A stretch of DNA of 64,000 nucleotides from positions 62,001 through 126,000 of the forward strand of contig NZ_JABBPG010000010.1 of assembly GCF_013140855.1 (NCBI RefSeq), in the 5' to 3' direction. Below are positions 1 to 8,739 of this stretch, in pieces. The position numbers and the translations under genes were made by a program. The number at the start of each line of letters is the position of its first letter. Positions within the stretch are counted from its first letter, which is position 1. Source of the DNA: Pseudoalteromonas caenipelagi. Lineage in GTDB: Bacteria; Pseudomonadota; Gammaproteobacteria; Enterobacterales; Alteromonadaceae. The notes under the pieces were generated by a model. The model saw only the letters and a list, made by a program, of their open reading frames with translations, had not been told where the DNA came from and ran no database searches.

Positions 1-2
1 AG

Positions 3-1274
3 GCACAAGAGAAAGTATTTCACCAATTAGGTCGTTGGAAACTACTAAAAGACGATAACCCTGATTTAGTCATTGGTGTTGGTGGTTGTGTAGCATCGCA
101 AGAAGGTGACACCATCCGTCAACGTGCACCATTTGTAGACATTGTGTTTGGCCCGCAAACACTACATCGTCTACCTGAAATGATTAAGCAAGTTCAAGGC
201 AAGCAAGGTGCTGTGGTTGATATTTCATTTCCAGAAATTGAAAAGTTTGACCGCCTGCCTGAGCCAAAAGCAGATGGCCCAACCGCGTTCGTATCCATTA
301 TGGAAGGTTGTTCAAAATACTGTACCTTCTGTGTGGTACCATATACTCGTGGTGAAGAAGTAAGCCGTCCCCTTGATGATGTACTTCTTGAAGTTGCACA
401 ATTAGCAGAACAAGGTGTACGAGAAGTAAACCTACTTGGCCAAAACGTAAATGCTTACCGTGGTGAAACGCACGATGGTGAAACCTGCTACTTCTCAGAT
501 TTACTGCGCTATGTGGCAGCAATTGACGGTATTGACCGTATTCGCTATACCACTTCGCACCCAGTTGAGTTTACACCAGATATTATAGAAGCGTATGCAG
601 ATGTGCCTGAGCTCGTTGATCACCTACACTTACCAGTACAAAGCGGCTCAGACAGAGTTTTGAACTTAATGAAGCGTGGTCACACCGCTCTTGAGTACAA
701 ATCGACTATCCGTAAGCTACGTAAAATTCGCCCTAACCTAAGCATGTCTTCAGATTTCATCATCGGCTTCCCAGGTGAAACAACTGCGGACTTTGAAGCA
801 ACGATGAACCTTATCAATGATATTGGCTTTGATATGAGCTTTAGCTTCATCTACTCAGCACGCCCAGGTACACCTGCAGCCGACTTGCCTGATGATGTCT
901 CCGAACAGGAGAAAAAAGAGCGTTTATATATTTTACAAAACCGCATCAGCCAGATGGCTCAAGATATCAGCCGTAAGATGTTTGATACCGAGCAGCGTAT
1001 CCTAGTTGAAGGCCCTTCAAAGAAAAACCCAATGGAATTACGAGGTCGCACTGAAAATAACCGAGTAGTAAACTTTGAAGGCCCACACTCAGTGATCGGT
1101 CAGTTTGTTGACGTGCGTATAACCGAAGCTTTACCTAACTCTTTACGTGGCGAACTTATTCGTACAGAATCAGAGATGAACTTGCGTAAGGATGTTGCGC
1201 CGGCAGATATTTTGAACCGCGCACCGGCAGAACCAGAAGCTGATGAATTAGGTGTAACTACGTTTACCCCATAA
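3..1274 (+). CDS. miaB: MiaB, tRNA-2-methylthio-N6-dimethylallyladenosine synthase (5' end outside window)
   Basis: Radical SAM methylthiotransferase that converts i6A37 to ms2i6A37 in tRNAs reading UNN codons. The frame is open from the first bases of the window, so about 60-70 N-terminal residues are missing. Visible parts are the third cysteine of the N-terminal iron-sulfur site (GVGGCVAS, near nt 81-104), the radical SAM motif CSKYCTFC (nt 309-332), the HLPVQSGSD segment and a C-terminal TRAM-like region ending near nt 1200. Gene order with ybeZ, ybeY, corC and lnt downstream is the usual gammaproteobacterial one. Identity is clear; only the start is unseen. Confidence 0.97.
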   Translation, partial: AQEKVFHQLGRWKLLKDDNPDLVIGVGGCVASQEGDTIRQRAPFVDIVFGPQTLHRLPEMIKQVQGKQGAVVDISFPEIEKFDRLPEPKADGPTAFVSIMEGCSKYCTFCVVPYTRGEEVSRPLDDVLLEVAQLAEQGVREVNLLGQNVNAYRGETHDGETCYFSDLLRYVAAIDGIDRIRYTTSHPVEFTPDIIEAYADVPELVDHLHLPVQSGSDRVLNLMKRGHTALEYKSTIRKLRKIRPNLSMSSDFIIGFPGETTADFEATMNLINDIGFDMSFSFIYSARPGTPAADLPDDVSEQEKKERLYILQNRISQMAQDISRKMFDTEQRILVEGPSKKNPMELRGRTENNRVVNFEGPHSVIGQFVDVRITEALPNSLRGELIRTESEMNLRKDVAPADILNRAPAEPEADELGVTTFTP

Positions 1275-1285
1275 ATCAGATTGAT

Positions 1286-1307
1286 TGCGCCAGCTTTTGC
1301 TGGCGCA
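1286..1307 (+). terminator. Intergenic stem-loop after miaB
   Basis: A 9-bp perfect stem (TGCGCCAGC / GCTGGCGCA) with a TTTT loop lies directly after the miaB stop. The bases after it (CTTGTTACAG) are not a real T-run, so it may be a weak terminator or an mRNA processing or stability hairpin inside the operon. It also argues against the TTG at 1285 being the start of the next gene. Confidence 0.5.
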
Positions 1308-1326
1308 CTTGTTACAGGAAGCTATT

Positions 1327-2367
1327 TTGAGTAGTCAGATAAAAAATATAGAGTTTTACCTAGAACCCGCCGATAACAATCGTCTTTCATCACTGTGTGG
1401 TCCCTTTGATGAAAACATCAAACAAATAGAGCGTAGATTAGGGGTAGAAATCGCCCATCGTGATAATTGGTTTAAAGTAACAGGCCAGCCTGTACAAACC
1501 AAAGCCGCCATGGATATTTTAAAGTCATTGTATGTTGATACTCAGCCTTTGCGTGGCCAAATAAACGAAATCGAGCCAGACAACGTACATCTAGCTATTA
1601 GTGAAGCGAATGTATTAGAGCAAGATGCTCCGGCTGTGTGGGAGCAAGAAGTCTATATTAAAACACGCCGCGGTGTGGTAAAACCTCGCAACCCAAATCA
1701 AAGCCAATATGTAGCCAACATTCTAAATCATGATATTTGTTTTGGTATCGGACCTGCAGGTACTGGTAAAACTTACCTTGCCGTTGCTGCAGCGGTCGAT
1801 GCGTTAGAGCGACAAGAAATTCGCCGGATTTTGCTTACTCGCCCAGCAGTTGAAGCCGGTGAAAAGCTGGGTTTCCTGCCCGGAGATTTAACACAGAAAA
1901 TTGACCCTTATCTACGCCCACTTTACGATGCGCTTTTTGAAATGCTCGGCTTTGAAAAAGTAGAGCGCCTCATTGAAAAAAACGTCATTGAAGTGGCCCC
2001 TCTTGCCTATATGCGTGGCCGAACACTTAATGATGCGTTTATTATTTTGGACGAAAGCCAAAATACCACCACTGAGCAAATGAAGATGTTCTTAACCCGC
2101 ATAGGTTTTAACTCAAAAGCCGTGATCACAGGTGACATCACCCAAGTCGATTTGCCTCGTGGTGCACGTTCTGGGCTTCGTCACGCTATTGAAGTGCTAG
2201 GTGACGTAGAAGAAATTTCGTTTAACTTCTTTAAATCTCACGATGTTGTTCGTCACCCTGTCGTGGCAAGAATTGTTGAAGCATACGAGAAAAAAGAAGA
2301 AACCGAGCGCAAAGAAAAAGCACTTAAAGAGCAAGCCTACAGACAAGCAAAAGAGCAAGATAAATGA
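1327..2367 (+). CDS. ybeZ: PhoH-family ATPase YbeZ
   Basis: Cytoplasmic PhoH-like P-loop ATPase that works with the endoribonuclease YbeY in RNA maturation. Walker A is GPAGTGKT and a Walker B-like segment is FIILDESQN; an N-terminal KH-like part precedes the ATPase core and a charged Lys/Glu tail ends it. The chosen start is TTG at 1327, 5 nt after AGGAAG at 1316-1321. The longer TTG start at 1285 falls in the preceding hairpin and adds a peptide unlike the family. The stop overlaps the ybeY start (ATGA), which suggests translational coupling of the two partners. Confidence 0.93.
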   Translation: MSSQIKNIEFYLEPADNNRLSSLCGPFDENIKQIERRLGVEIAHRDNWFKVTGQPVQTKAAMDILKSLYVDTQPLRGQINEIEPDNVHLAISEANVLEQDAPAVWEQEVYIKTRRGVVKPRNPNQSQYVANILNHDICFGIGPAGTGKTYLAVAAAVDALERQEIRRILLTRPAVEAGEKLGFLPGDLTQKIDPYLRPLYDALFEMLGFEKVERLIEKNVIEVAPLAYMRGRTLNDAFIILDESQNTTTEQMKMFLTRIGFNSKAVITGDITQVDLPRGARSGLRHAIEVLGDVEEISFNFFKSHDVVRHPVVARIVEAYEKKEETERKEKALKEQAYRQAKEQDK

Positions 2368-2822
2368 GCGTAGACGTAGATTTACAAATTGCCTGTGAAT
2401 TTGACGAGTTACCATCTCAAGCACAGTTTGAGCTATGGGCAAGCCAAGCATTACAACCCTATTTAGAACATAGTGAACTGACCATTCGAATCGCGGATGA
2501 GCAGGAAAGCCAAGAACTAAACCACCAGTTCCGAGGTAAGAATAAACCGACCAACGTACTGTCATTTCCATTTGAAGCTCCGCCAGGTATTGAATTACCG
2601 TTGGTCGGAGATTTAATCATTTGCCCACAGGTTGTAAAACTAGAAGCAATAGAACAAGAAAAACCTTTCCATGAACATTTTGCTCATATGGTGATCCACG
2701 GTTGCTTGCATTTACTTGGCTTTGACCATATAAATGAACAGGATGCTCTAGAGATGGAAAGCCTTGAAAAAGAATTTTTAGCGCAATTGGGCATAAGTGA
2801 TCCCTACCGCGACGATTTGTAA
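2364..2822 (+). CDS. ybeY: YbeY endoribonuclease
   Basis: Zinc-dependent endoribonuclease needed for 16S rRNA 3' end maturation and 70S quality control. The metal site H-x3-H-x5-H is visible as HGCLHLLGFDH near residues 112-122, and the length of 152 residues is normal. It overlaps ybeZ by 4 nt and precedes corC after 61 nt. Confidence 0.96.
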   Translation: MSVDVDLQIACEFDELPSQAQFELWASQALQPYLEHSELTIRIADEQESQELNHQFRGKNKPTNVLSFPFEAPPGIELPLVGDLIICPQVVKLEAIEQEKPFHEHFAHMVIHGCLHLLGFDHINEQDALEMESLEKEFLAQLGISDPYRDDL

Positions 2823-2883
2823 CTATTTTATGGTCAAATAGCATCATCATTTAATTTGATATTTTACGGAGTAAAAAACGACA

Positions 2884-3762
2884 ATGAGCGACGATAACTC
2901 GCAGAGTAGCCAGGGTTCTTCTGGCAAAACCTGGTTGGGACGCATCACACAGATGCTGCAAGGGGAACCCCAAAACAAAGAAGAGTTGGTAGAAGTCATT
3001 GCCGATGCTCAGGAACGCGATCTTATCGACCCTGAGACAAAGGATATGATGGAAGGTGTATTAGGTGTTTCTGAGCTTAAAGTGCGCGATATTATGATCC
3101 CACGTTCACAAATGATAACACTTGATGTAGATGAGTCATTAGAGCAGCAGCTACCTACCATGGTAGAGTCTTCTCACTCACGCTTTCCCGTTATTTGTGA
3201 AGACAAAGACCATGTTGAAGGTATTTTATTGGCAAAAGATCTACTGCCATTAATTTTAAACAAAGACGACTGTCTGCCTACAATCCGTGAGTATTTGCGC
3301 CCTGCAATCGTAGTACCTGAAAGTAAACGCGTTGATGCATTACTCAATGAGTTTCGCCAAAAACGCTACCATATGGCCATCGTAGTGGACGAATACGGTG
3401 GCGTATCAGGCCTAGTTACCATTGAAGACATCCTTGAAATTATTGTGGGTGAAATCGAAGATGAGCATGATGATGATGAAGATCAACAGGATATTCGCCA
3501 ATTATCTAGACACACCTACATGGTACAAGCTCTAACGCCGCTAGATGAATTTAACGAATTCTTTAAAACAGGCTTTGATAAGCAAGAAGCTGATACCATT
3601 GGTGGCATTATCTTACATGCCTTTGGTCACATGCCAAGTCGTGGCGAAACCATTGATATAGAGCCACTTCAATTCAAAGTGACTAACTCTGACAACCGCC
3701 GTATTATTCAACTCCAAGTCACTGTTCCTAAATCAGAAGATGGCGACGACGAAGCTGAGTAA
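2884..3762 (+). CDS. corC: CorC, CBS-domain protein linked to magnesium/cobalt efflux
   Basis: Soluble 292-residue protein, the same length as E. coli CorC, associated with the CorA/apolipoprotein acylation gene cluster. Two CBS domains (about residues 70-195, starting at VRDIMIPRSQM) are followed by an acidic linker (EDEHDDDEDQQD) and a C-terminal CorC_HlyC FAD-binding-like domain. A purine-rich ACGGAGT lies upstream of the ATG. The 3' end overlaps lnt by 23 nt. Confidence 0.94.
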   Translation: MSDDNSQSSQGSSGKTWLGRITQMLQGEPQNKEELVEVIADAQERDLIDPETKDMMEGVLGVSELKVRDIMIPRSQMITLDVDESLEQQLPTMVESSHSRFPVICEDKDHVEGILLAKDLLPLILNKDDCLPTIREYLRPAIVVPESKRVDALLNEFRQKRYHMAIVVDEYGGVSGLVTIEDILEIIVGEIEDEHDDDEDQQDIRQLSRHTYMVQALTPLDEFNEFFKTGFDKQEADTIGGIILHAFGHMPSRGETIDIEPLQFKVTNSDNRRIIQLQVTVPKSEDGDDEAE

Positions 3763-5317
3763 ACTCATTAATTTATGCAAAGATAAGCGCGCATGGTTGG
3801 CTATATTTTCTGGCTGTGCGCTTACTTTTGCTTATGCGCCTTTTAACATCTGGCCGCTAACGCTGATTGCCATTGCCCTTGCCTGTTACGTAACCGATAC
3901 CAGTTCTACTAAACAAGCCGCAAAGTATGGCTTTATGTTCGGCTTTGCTTGGTTTGGCTTTGGCATTAGCTGGGTGCATGTCTCTATTGCCCAGTTTGGC
4001 GGCCTACCGTTACCAATTTCATTGTTGTTGATGGCACTGTTATGCAGCTACTTAGCGCTCTATCCAATGTGCGCATTTATGCTTGCCAGCAAATTTACAC
4101 ACAACCCACAACAGCGAACCATTATGTTAGTTGCGGGTTTTGCTATTTTCGAGTGGCTAAGAGGTCAAGTTCTAACAGGCTTCCCATGGCTCAGCTTTGG
4201 CTATACGCTTACCGATAGCCCATTGAACATCTTCGCTCCAATAATTGGTGAAGCAGGATTGACGCTGTTTTGTGTGTTTGCAGGCGCGAGTCTTTACTAT
4301 CTGGCGAAGCTGAAAATATTTAAGCCCGTTTTAGCTGTGTCTGCTGTACTCGCGTTACTGTTTTCAAGCCTTATGCTTCTTGATAAACCTAAACATGCTA
4401 AGCAAACCCTTTCAGTCTTACTTGTACAAGGCAATATTCAACAAAGTCTACGCTGGGAACCTGAACACTTTTGGCCCACGATGTCTAAGTACCGAGACAT
4501 GACTCGCCCTTTGTGGCATAACGTTGACATCGTAGTGTGGCCTGAAGCGGCAATACCCGAAATTGAAGACTTCGCAACCCCTTTTTTAAAAGATTTAGAT
4601 AAAGCGGCAGCATTTAACAACACAGCACTTATTACAGGCATTCCTGACTATCAAATAAACAGCAAGACAGTATATAACACGCTTGTCGTACTGGGTAAAA
4701 AACACCGAGAAGACACAGAAGGCCATTATCAATATTTACATACTAATCGATACCAAAAACATCAACTATTACCAATTGGTGAGTTTGTACCCTTTGAAAG
4801 TATTCTACGCCCCCTTGCACCTTTGTTTAACTTAGCAATGTCATCATTTACACGAGGCGAACGCATTCAGCAAAACCTCATCGCGAACGGTCTACACATA
4901 CTGCCTGCAATTTGCTATGAAATTGCTTTTAGTGAGCTTGTGTTGGATAACTTTACCAAAGACTCGGACATTCTATTTACTGTTAGTAACGATGCTTGGT
5001 TTGGTGACTCGCACGGCCCACACCAACATATGCAAATAGCACGTATGCGAGCATTGGAGCTGCAGCGACCATTAATAAGAGCTACTAATAATGGTATTAC
5101 TGGCGTGTACGACCCAGTATCTAAAAAGCAACAAGTACTCCCTCAGTTTGTCTCTGATACACTTATAGCGAAGGTACAACTCACTCAAGGTTACAGCATA
5201 TACAGCCAGTATGGACAAACCCCAATGTGGATATTGGTGTGGCTTGGTGTCTTTTTATGTGGCTTTCGCCCTTGTATTCGCACCATACGTAAACGCTTTG
5301 AAAGGCGCTTTCTTTAA
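3740..5317 (+). CDS. lnt: Apolipoprotein N-acyltransferase Lnt
   Basis: Inner-membrane enzyme that adds the third acyl chain to the N-terminal cysteine of lipoproteins. About six hydrophobic segments in the first 215 residues precede a nitrilase-like periplasmic domain. The catalytic triad is recognisable: Glu in VVWPEAAIPE, Lys just before HQLLPIGEFVPFE, and Cys in AICYEIAF. A last membrane segment lies near the C-terminus. The 23-nt overlap with corC supports co-expression. Several lipoproteins in this window (lptE, rlpA, the M49-like and M3 peptidases) would be its substrates. Confidence 0.96.
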   Translation: MATTKLSKLINLCKDKRAWLAIFSGCALTFAYAPFNIWPLTLIAIALACYVTDTSSTKQAAKYGFMFGFAWFGFGISWVHVSIAQFGGLPLPISLLLMALLCSYLALYPMCAFMLASKFTHNPQQRTIMLVAGFAIFEWLRGQVLTGFPWLSFGYTLTDSPLNIFAPIIGEAGLTLFCVFAGASLYYLAKLKIFKPVLAVSAVLALLFSSLMLLDKPKHAKQTLSVLLVQGNIQQSLRWEPEHFWPTMSKYRDMTRPLWHNVDIVVWPEAAIPEIEDFATPFLKDLDKAAAFNNTALITGIPDYQINSKTVYNTLVVLGKKHREDTEGHYQYLHTNRYQKHQLLPIGEFVPFESILRPLAPLFNLAMSSFTRGERIQQNLIANGLHILPAICYEIAFSELVLDNFTKDSDILFTVSNDAWFGDSHGPHQHMQIARMRALELQRPLIRATNNGITGVYDPVSKKQQVLPQFVSDTLIAKVQLTQGYSIYSQYGQTPMWILVWLGVFLCGFRPCIRTIRKRFERRFL

Positions 5318-5344
5318 ACTAGAAGCGCCGTAATCAACTTGCAT

Positions 5345-5647
5345 TTATAAATCTAAGTAACCAAGTCGGTTCAACTCAAGTGCCTGAAATTTTAGTGGAT
5401 CTTGAATTCGACATTCACCGTTTACCCTCACGAAGTCAAGAACGACTCCTGTATCCTCTGCATTTTGGTGGCATTGTTTTGGCACCATAAGGTTTTTTAA
5501 TTGTGAGGGAGAAAAGACCCAATCTTCATCTTGCTCAAGTAATGTCTTTTGCAAATATATCGCATAGGATGTTGCAATAAGTGCAGCCCAAGACGAATGG
5601 AGTTTCCAATCTGCGGCATACCTCATGCCAAACACGTCTGAAATCAT
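5345..5647 (-). CDS. Doubtful small reading frame, hypothetical
   Basis: A 100-residue frame starting at ATG 5647. It has no Shine-Dalgarno, and the frame stays open upstream to about 5705 without a better start. The composition is protein-like, with a Trp/Cys-rich soluble peptide. The pattern SSWAALIATSYAIYL followed by FSPSQLKNLM and a later Gly/Cys-spaced segment loosely recalls the N-terminal half of a papain-like fold with Ser in place of the catalytic Cys. That is a weak impression only. It could be a fragment of a decayed gene or a chance frame, and there is no operon partner. Confidence 0.25.
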   Translation of the reverse strand: MISDVFGMRYAADWKLHSSWAALIATSYAIYLQKTLLEQDEDWVFSPSQLKNLMVPKQCHQNAEDTGVVLDFVRVNGECRIQDPLKFQALELNRLGYLDL

Positions 5648-5748
5648 TTTAGGGGTACTGTTGTGAACATCTGGATTAAAGTCTTTAATACCAAAGTTAA
5701 CAAACTATCCCTCAATTTGAAACTGAAATGCTTAAGGCCGATGTTCAA

Positions 5749-6087
5749 TTAATTTCGGGCAGTCGCTTTTTTAGCCGTTATGCCCCCCCTGTTTGGATTT
5801 TTGTCTTGCTTACTAGGCTCACGGTGATGGTTTGCCGAATCGCCCCTAAACTTATACGTCACATAGAGAGAAGCTTCCTTTAATTTGCTTTTTCTCTCAA
5901 TAATTTCGTCGTCTATTGTCAGCTCCCAGACATATAAGTTCATGCATCGCGCTAGTGCAGCGCCGCTCACAATCATGCTATTTTGGTGCAAAATAGCATA
6001 TACCAAAACCATAAAAACATATAACCAATTGAATTTATTTAAAATAAAAAGTTGGTATGGTTCTTCCAGTAGATAATTATCAATCAC
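5749..6087 (-). CDS. Doubtful small membrane-protein frame, hypothetical
   Basis: A 112-residue frame starting at GTG 6087 with no recognisable ribosome site. One hydrophobic segment (WLYVFMVLVYAILHQNSMIV, about residues 21-40) is followed by a charged tail rich in Lys, Asn and Arg. It shows no recognisable family motif. The stretch is AT-rich, and a shorter frame exists on the other strand over the same bases. It is listed because otherwise 5318-6107 holds nothing supported. Confidence 0.25.
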   Translation of the reverse strand: MIDNYLLEEPYQLFILNKFNWLYVFMVLVYAILHQNSMIVSGAALARCMNLYVWELTIDDEIIERKSKLKEASLYVTYKFRGDSANHHREPSKQDKNPNRGGITAKKATARN

Positions 6088-6107
6088 AACGACCGAAGGT
6101 GGTTATC

Positions 6108-6209
6108 ATGTACGACTTATATCAAACTCTTTATTTACTATGGCACTTAGACATCAGTATTTGGCAAATTCATGACACACAACATCCAGTTAAACGCGCA
6201 AGGAGCTAG
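6108..6209 (+). CDS. 33-residue small ORF leading an HTH/GNAT operon
   Basis: Short frame beginning MYDLYQTLYLLWHLDIS and ending in a basic tail (KRARS). Its ATG is 5 nt after a strong purine block GAAGGTGG at 6095-6102, and its TAG is 2 nt before the ATG of the HTH gene, whose own ribosome site AAGGAG lies inside this frame. The N-terminal half is amphipathic or hydrophobic. It may be a translated small protein or a leader whose translation controls the downstream gene. No family is recognised. Confidence 0.45.
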   Translation: MYDLYQTLYLLWHLDISIWQIHDTQHPVKRARS

Positions 6210-6211
6210 TG

Positions 6212-6457
6212 ATGCGCTCAATATCTCGCAACCACCCTCTGGTGCTAGAGGCCGTTCACAAAGTACTGAGTGAGCAGTTTTCAATTTCTGAAGCAGCTGA
6301 ACAATATGCACTACCTAAGCGTACCTTGTATGATGCTGTGCGTCTCGCTCAGGCTAAACCAAAGCAACAAAGTGACAAGTTAAACGCGACTAAACAGCTA
6401 TTAGAGCAACACCTTAAAGAAGTCGAACAAACACTGCGCGGATTGCAACATTCATGA
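6212..6457 (+). CDS. Small HTH DNA-binding protein
   Basis: An 81-residue protein with a helix-turn-helix of the Psq/homeodomain-like type (about residues 24-45, FSISEAAEQYALPKRTLYDAV), followed by a Lys/Gln-rich linker and a coiled-coil-like C-terminal helix. The start is ATG 6212, 6 nt after AAGGAG (6200-6205), rather than the GTG at 6209. Its TGA overlaps the next ATG (ATGA), so it is translationally coupled to the GNAT gene. It is probably a local transcriptional regulator, possibly autoregulatory. Confidence 0.7.
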   Translation: MRSISRNHPLVLEAVHKVLSEQFSISEAAEQYALPKRTLYDAVRLAQAKPKQQSDKLNATKQLLEQHLKEVEQTLRGLQHS

Positions 6458-6975
6458 AAGTAAAAGTAATAAACATAATTCAACCTGAGCAAATCAGAAG
6501 TCTGCAATTTCAACTTATTGAATTGTTAGGCGCATGTATAAACGAAGGTGCATCGTTAGGCTTTTATGCGCCAGCAGATGCAAAGCGACTAACCTCATAC
6601 TGGCAAGGTGTCGAGGCTTCAGTAGCGCAAAAAAAGCGCAGCCTTTATGCAATTTTTCATGATGATATGTTAATAGCCTCTGTACAACTAGTTCCCTGCC
6701 AAAAGCAAAATGGCCAACATCGTGCAGAAGTTGAAAAGCTCGTTGTTCATCCACAAGTGCAACGACAAGGATTAGCCCGAAAGTTAATGGCTGCGCTCGA
6801 AGCTGACGCTTTACAGCAAGGGATAAAGTTATTATTTCTTGATACACAAACAGGTGATAAATCTGAGCTGTTTTATCAGGCGCTTGGCTATAGTAAATCG
6901 GGCGAGATCCCAAAATTTGTCACAGATAGTAACGGCACATTTAGCAGCACCAGTTATTACTATAAACTCCTTTAG
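6454..6975 (+). CDS. GNAT-family N-acetyltransferase
   Basis: A 173-residue acetyl-CoA-dependent acetyltransferase. Motif A is visible as VEKLVVHPQVQRQGLARKLM (QxxGxA, about residues 91-110), followed by LFLDTQTGDKSELFYQALGY, the usual beta5 and alpha4 region. The substrate is unknown; the family includes antibiotic, amino acid, polyamine and protein acetyltransferases. It overlaps the HTH gene by 4 nt, so the two are probably made together. It converges on the SDR gene with only about 20 nt between the two stops. Confidence 0.82.
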   Translation: MKVKVINIIQPEQIRSLQFQLIELLGACINEGASLGFYAPADAKRLTSYWQGVEASVAQKKRSLYAIFHDDMLIASVQLVPCQKQNGQHRAEVEKLVVHPQVQRQGLARKLMAALEADALQQGIKLLFLDTQTGDKSELFYQALGYSKSGEIPKFVTDSNGTFSSTSYYYKLL

Positions 6976-6995
6976 ACAATCATTGTTAGCAGGGG

Positions 6996-7742
6996 CTACT
7001 TCCCTCCTGCAAGGTCGATAAAGCTGCCTGTTACATAACTGGCTTCATCGCTTAATAACCAAGCTATAGCATTGGCTACTTCTTCGCTGCTGCCACCACG
7101 TTTCAATGGTAATAAAGAGGCTAGACGGTCAACACGCTGCGGCTCTCCACCATCGGCATGAATATCAGTATAAATACAACCAGGTCTAACACAGTTCACC
7201 CTAATACCACTATCTGCTAGTTCCAACGATAAGCCAGTCGTAAAACTATCAATGGCTCCTTTGGAAGCCGCATAGTCCACATATTCATTGGCACCACCTA
7301 AGCGAGAAGCAGCTGAAGACACATTAACAATTGCACATTTGGTTGTATCATGGTGAGCTCTAAATTGCTTAATGGCTTCTCGAGCACAAATAAAATAAGG
7401 GGTAACGTTTTGCATCAAAATAGCATTTATACGTTCAGCATTCATCTGCTCTACCCGCATTTGCGCTTGTAAAACCCCAACATTGTTAACCAAGTGACTG
7501 ACTGCCCCAAGCTCATCTTGGACCTGAGAAAACAGCTCAATCACCGCTTTTTCATCACTAATATCAGCTTGAAAAAGGGCACCATCGCCACCGCTCTTAC
7601 GTATTTTTTCAAGTACAGAAGAAGCAGCGCTAGTATTACTTTTAAAGTTAATAGCAACTTTATACCCTTTCGAGGCAAGTTTAAGTACAGTCGCGGCACC
7701 AATACCACGACTCGCACCAGTTATTAATGCAACTTTGAGCAA
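6996..7742 (-). CDS. SDR-family NAD(P)-dependent oxidoreductase
   Basis: A 248-residue classical short-chain dehydrogenase/reductase. Cofactor motif GASRGIG is at the N-terminus, NNVG follows in beta4, the catalytic Ser is in IVNVSSAAS, and YAASK gives the Tyr/Lys pair. The C-terminus (SYVTGSFIDLAGGK) is typical. The overall look is close to YgfF-type sugar or glucose dehydrogenase-like enzymes, but the substrate cannot be told. The start is TTG 7742 with a weak AGG upstream; no ATG is available in frame before a stop. Confidence 0.88.
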   Translation of the reverse strand: MLKVALITGASRGIGAATVLKLASKGYKVAINFKSNTSAASSVLEKIRKSGGDGALFQADISDEKAVIELFSQVQDELGAVSHLVNNVGVLQAQMRVEQMNAERINAILMQNVTPYFICAREAIKQFRAHHDTTKCAIVNVSSAASRLGGANEYVDYAASKGAIDSFTTGLSLELADSGIRVNCVRPGCIYTDIHADGGEPQRVDRLASLLPLKRGGSSEEVANAIAWLLSDEASYVTGSFIDLAGGK

Positions 7743-7797
7743 AATTACAACCTAAGATTTATAAACATATAATCAATGTACATAAACAACATCGTGA

Positions 7798-8331
7798 TTA
7801 AAACTGATATCTAAAAGCGATAGAGGCTGTTGCCTCATTTTCCTTACTCGCTCTTTGCTCACCATATCCCGCCATCACGCGCATTTTCCAGCCTCTTTCA
7901 TGATACGCCCTTGCGAAAGAGTAGTTATAACTGACACCTAGACCATAGATGCTTCTACGGTCAAATACTTCCGAAAATGCAGAGGCAAATGCACAGCCTA
8001 TCGCGCCACCAATGGATGGATCTTTGTCTTTTTCACATTCAATTTCTCGGTTGCTCGCTTTGACACCGACTGCACCGACAACAAGACCTAATGCATGTTT
8101 ATTATTGTCACTAACTACTCTTTCCCAACCAAAAGTGAATCCGACATCCAAGCTTTGGCCTACTTGAAAGTACATACCACCTTCAGGGGAATAGCTACCA
8201 ATTTCAGCATTAATAAAGTAAGGCAAGCCAGTGCCAATAGAGTACCCAACTGTGCTCTGTTGTGTATCAGCACTAGCAATAGATGTATATGCACTTGTTA
8301 TTAGAGCGCATGCTAAAACAAGCTTTTTCAT
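7798..8331 (-). CDS. Small secreted outer-membrane beta-barrel-like protein
   Basis: A 177-residue protein with a clear signal peptide (MKKLVLACALITSAYTSIASA, cleavage near residue 21). Alternating hydrophobic/polar strands follow, and the last residue is Phe in AFRYQF, a usual outer-membrane barrel ending. Two Cys (ECEKDKDPSIGGAIGCAF) could form a disulfide. The start is ATG 8331, about 8 nt after AAAGGAA; the longer frame start five codons upstream lacks a site. Function is unknown. Confidence 0.7.
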   Translation of the reverse strand: MKKLVLACALITSAYTSIASADTQQSTVGYSIGTGLPYFINAEIGSYSPEGGMYFQVGQSLDVGFTFGWERVVSDNNKHALGLVVGAVGVKASNREIECEKDKDPSIGGAIGCAFASAFSEVFDRRSIYGLGVSYNYSFARAYHERGWKMRVMAGYGEQRASKENEATASIAFRYQF

Positions 8332-8739
8332 TAAATTTCCTTTCAATTATCTAGTTTTAAAATTCCGTTTTCAGGAACGAGAGAAGCTCAAGGAATATAC
8401 TAAACAACATTACATCAAGCAATGAAATAAATGTAGAAGTTGTAAACTTTTACGTATGGGAAATCTAATTTCTCTTTTTATAAAATTTTTATTGCATCAT
8501 AAAAGCTAGCACTAATATCCAATTGCTTCTTGATGATAGCCAATCCGAGTACATCACACAGCTTATGCAGTAAGGCTGTAGAGCAACTACCCAGCAGTGA
8601 CTTTTACTGCGTATTTACGCGCTTATTGACGCTCAACTTTTCAACTTGATTTGAAAATGGTTGGGAAAGTTTGTTTCTATTTTTTGCAGGCTCTTATGGC
8701 TAACTCTGCGTTGGATTTTTCTGCTTTTTCACCCTCAGG
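8332..8739. other. Intergenic stretch, nothing supported
   Basis: About 400 bases between the outer-membrane-like gene and the decarboxylase remnant. It is AT-rich, with the ribosome site of the minus-strand gene at its left end. No convincing reading frame, RNA gene or terminator was found. It may contain unrecognisable decayed coding sequence belonging to the remnant at its right. Confidence 0.4.

Noticed and set aside
1285..1326. Longer N-terminus of YbeZ from TTG 1285
   Set aside because: It lies inside the post-miaB hairpin, lacks a ribosome site, and a TTG with AGGAAG at proper spacing is present at 1327.
6212..6975. Calling the HTH/GNAT pair a toxin-antitoxin system
   Set aside because: The GNAT is an ordinary-length member with no toxin-specific feature visible and the HTH is not of a recognised antitoxin family; kept only as a question.
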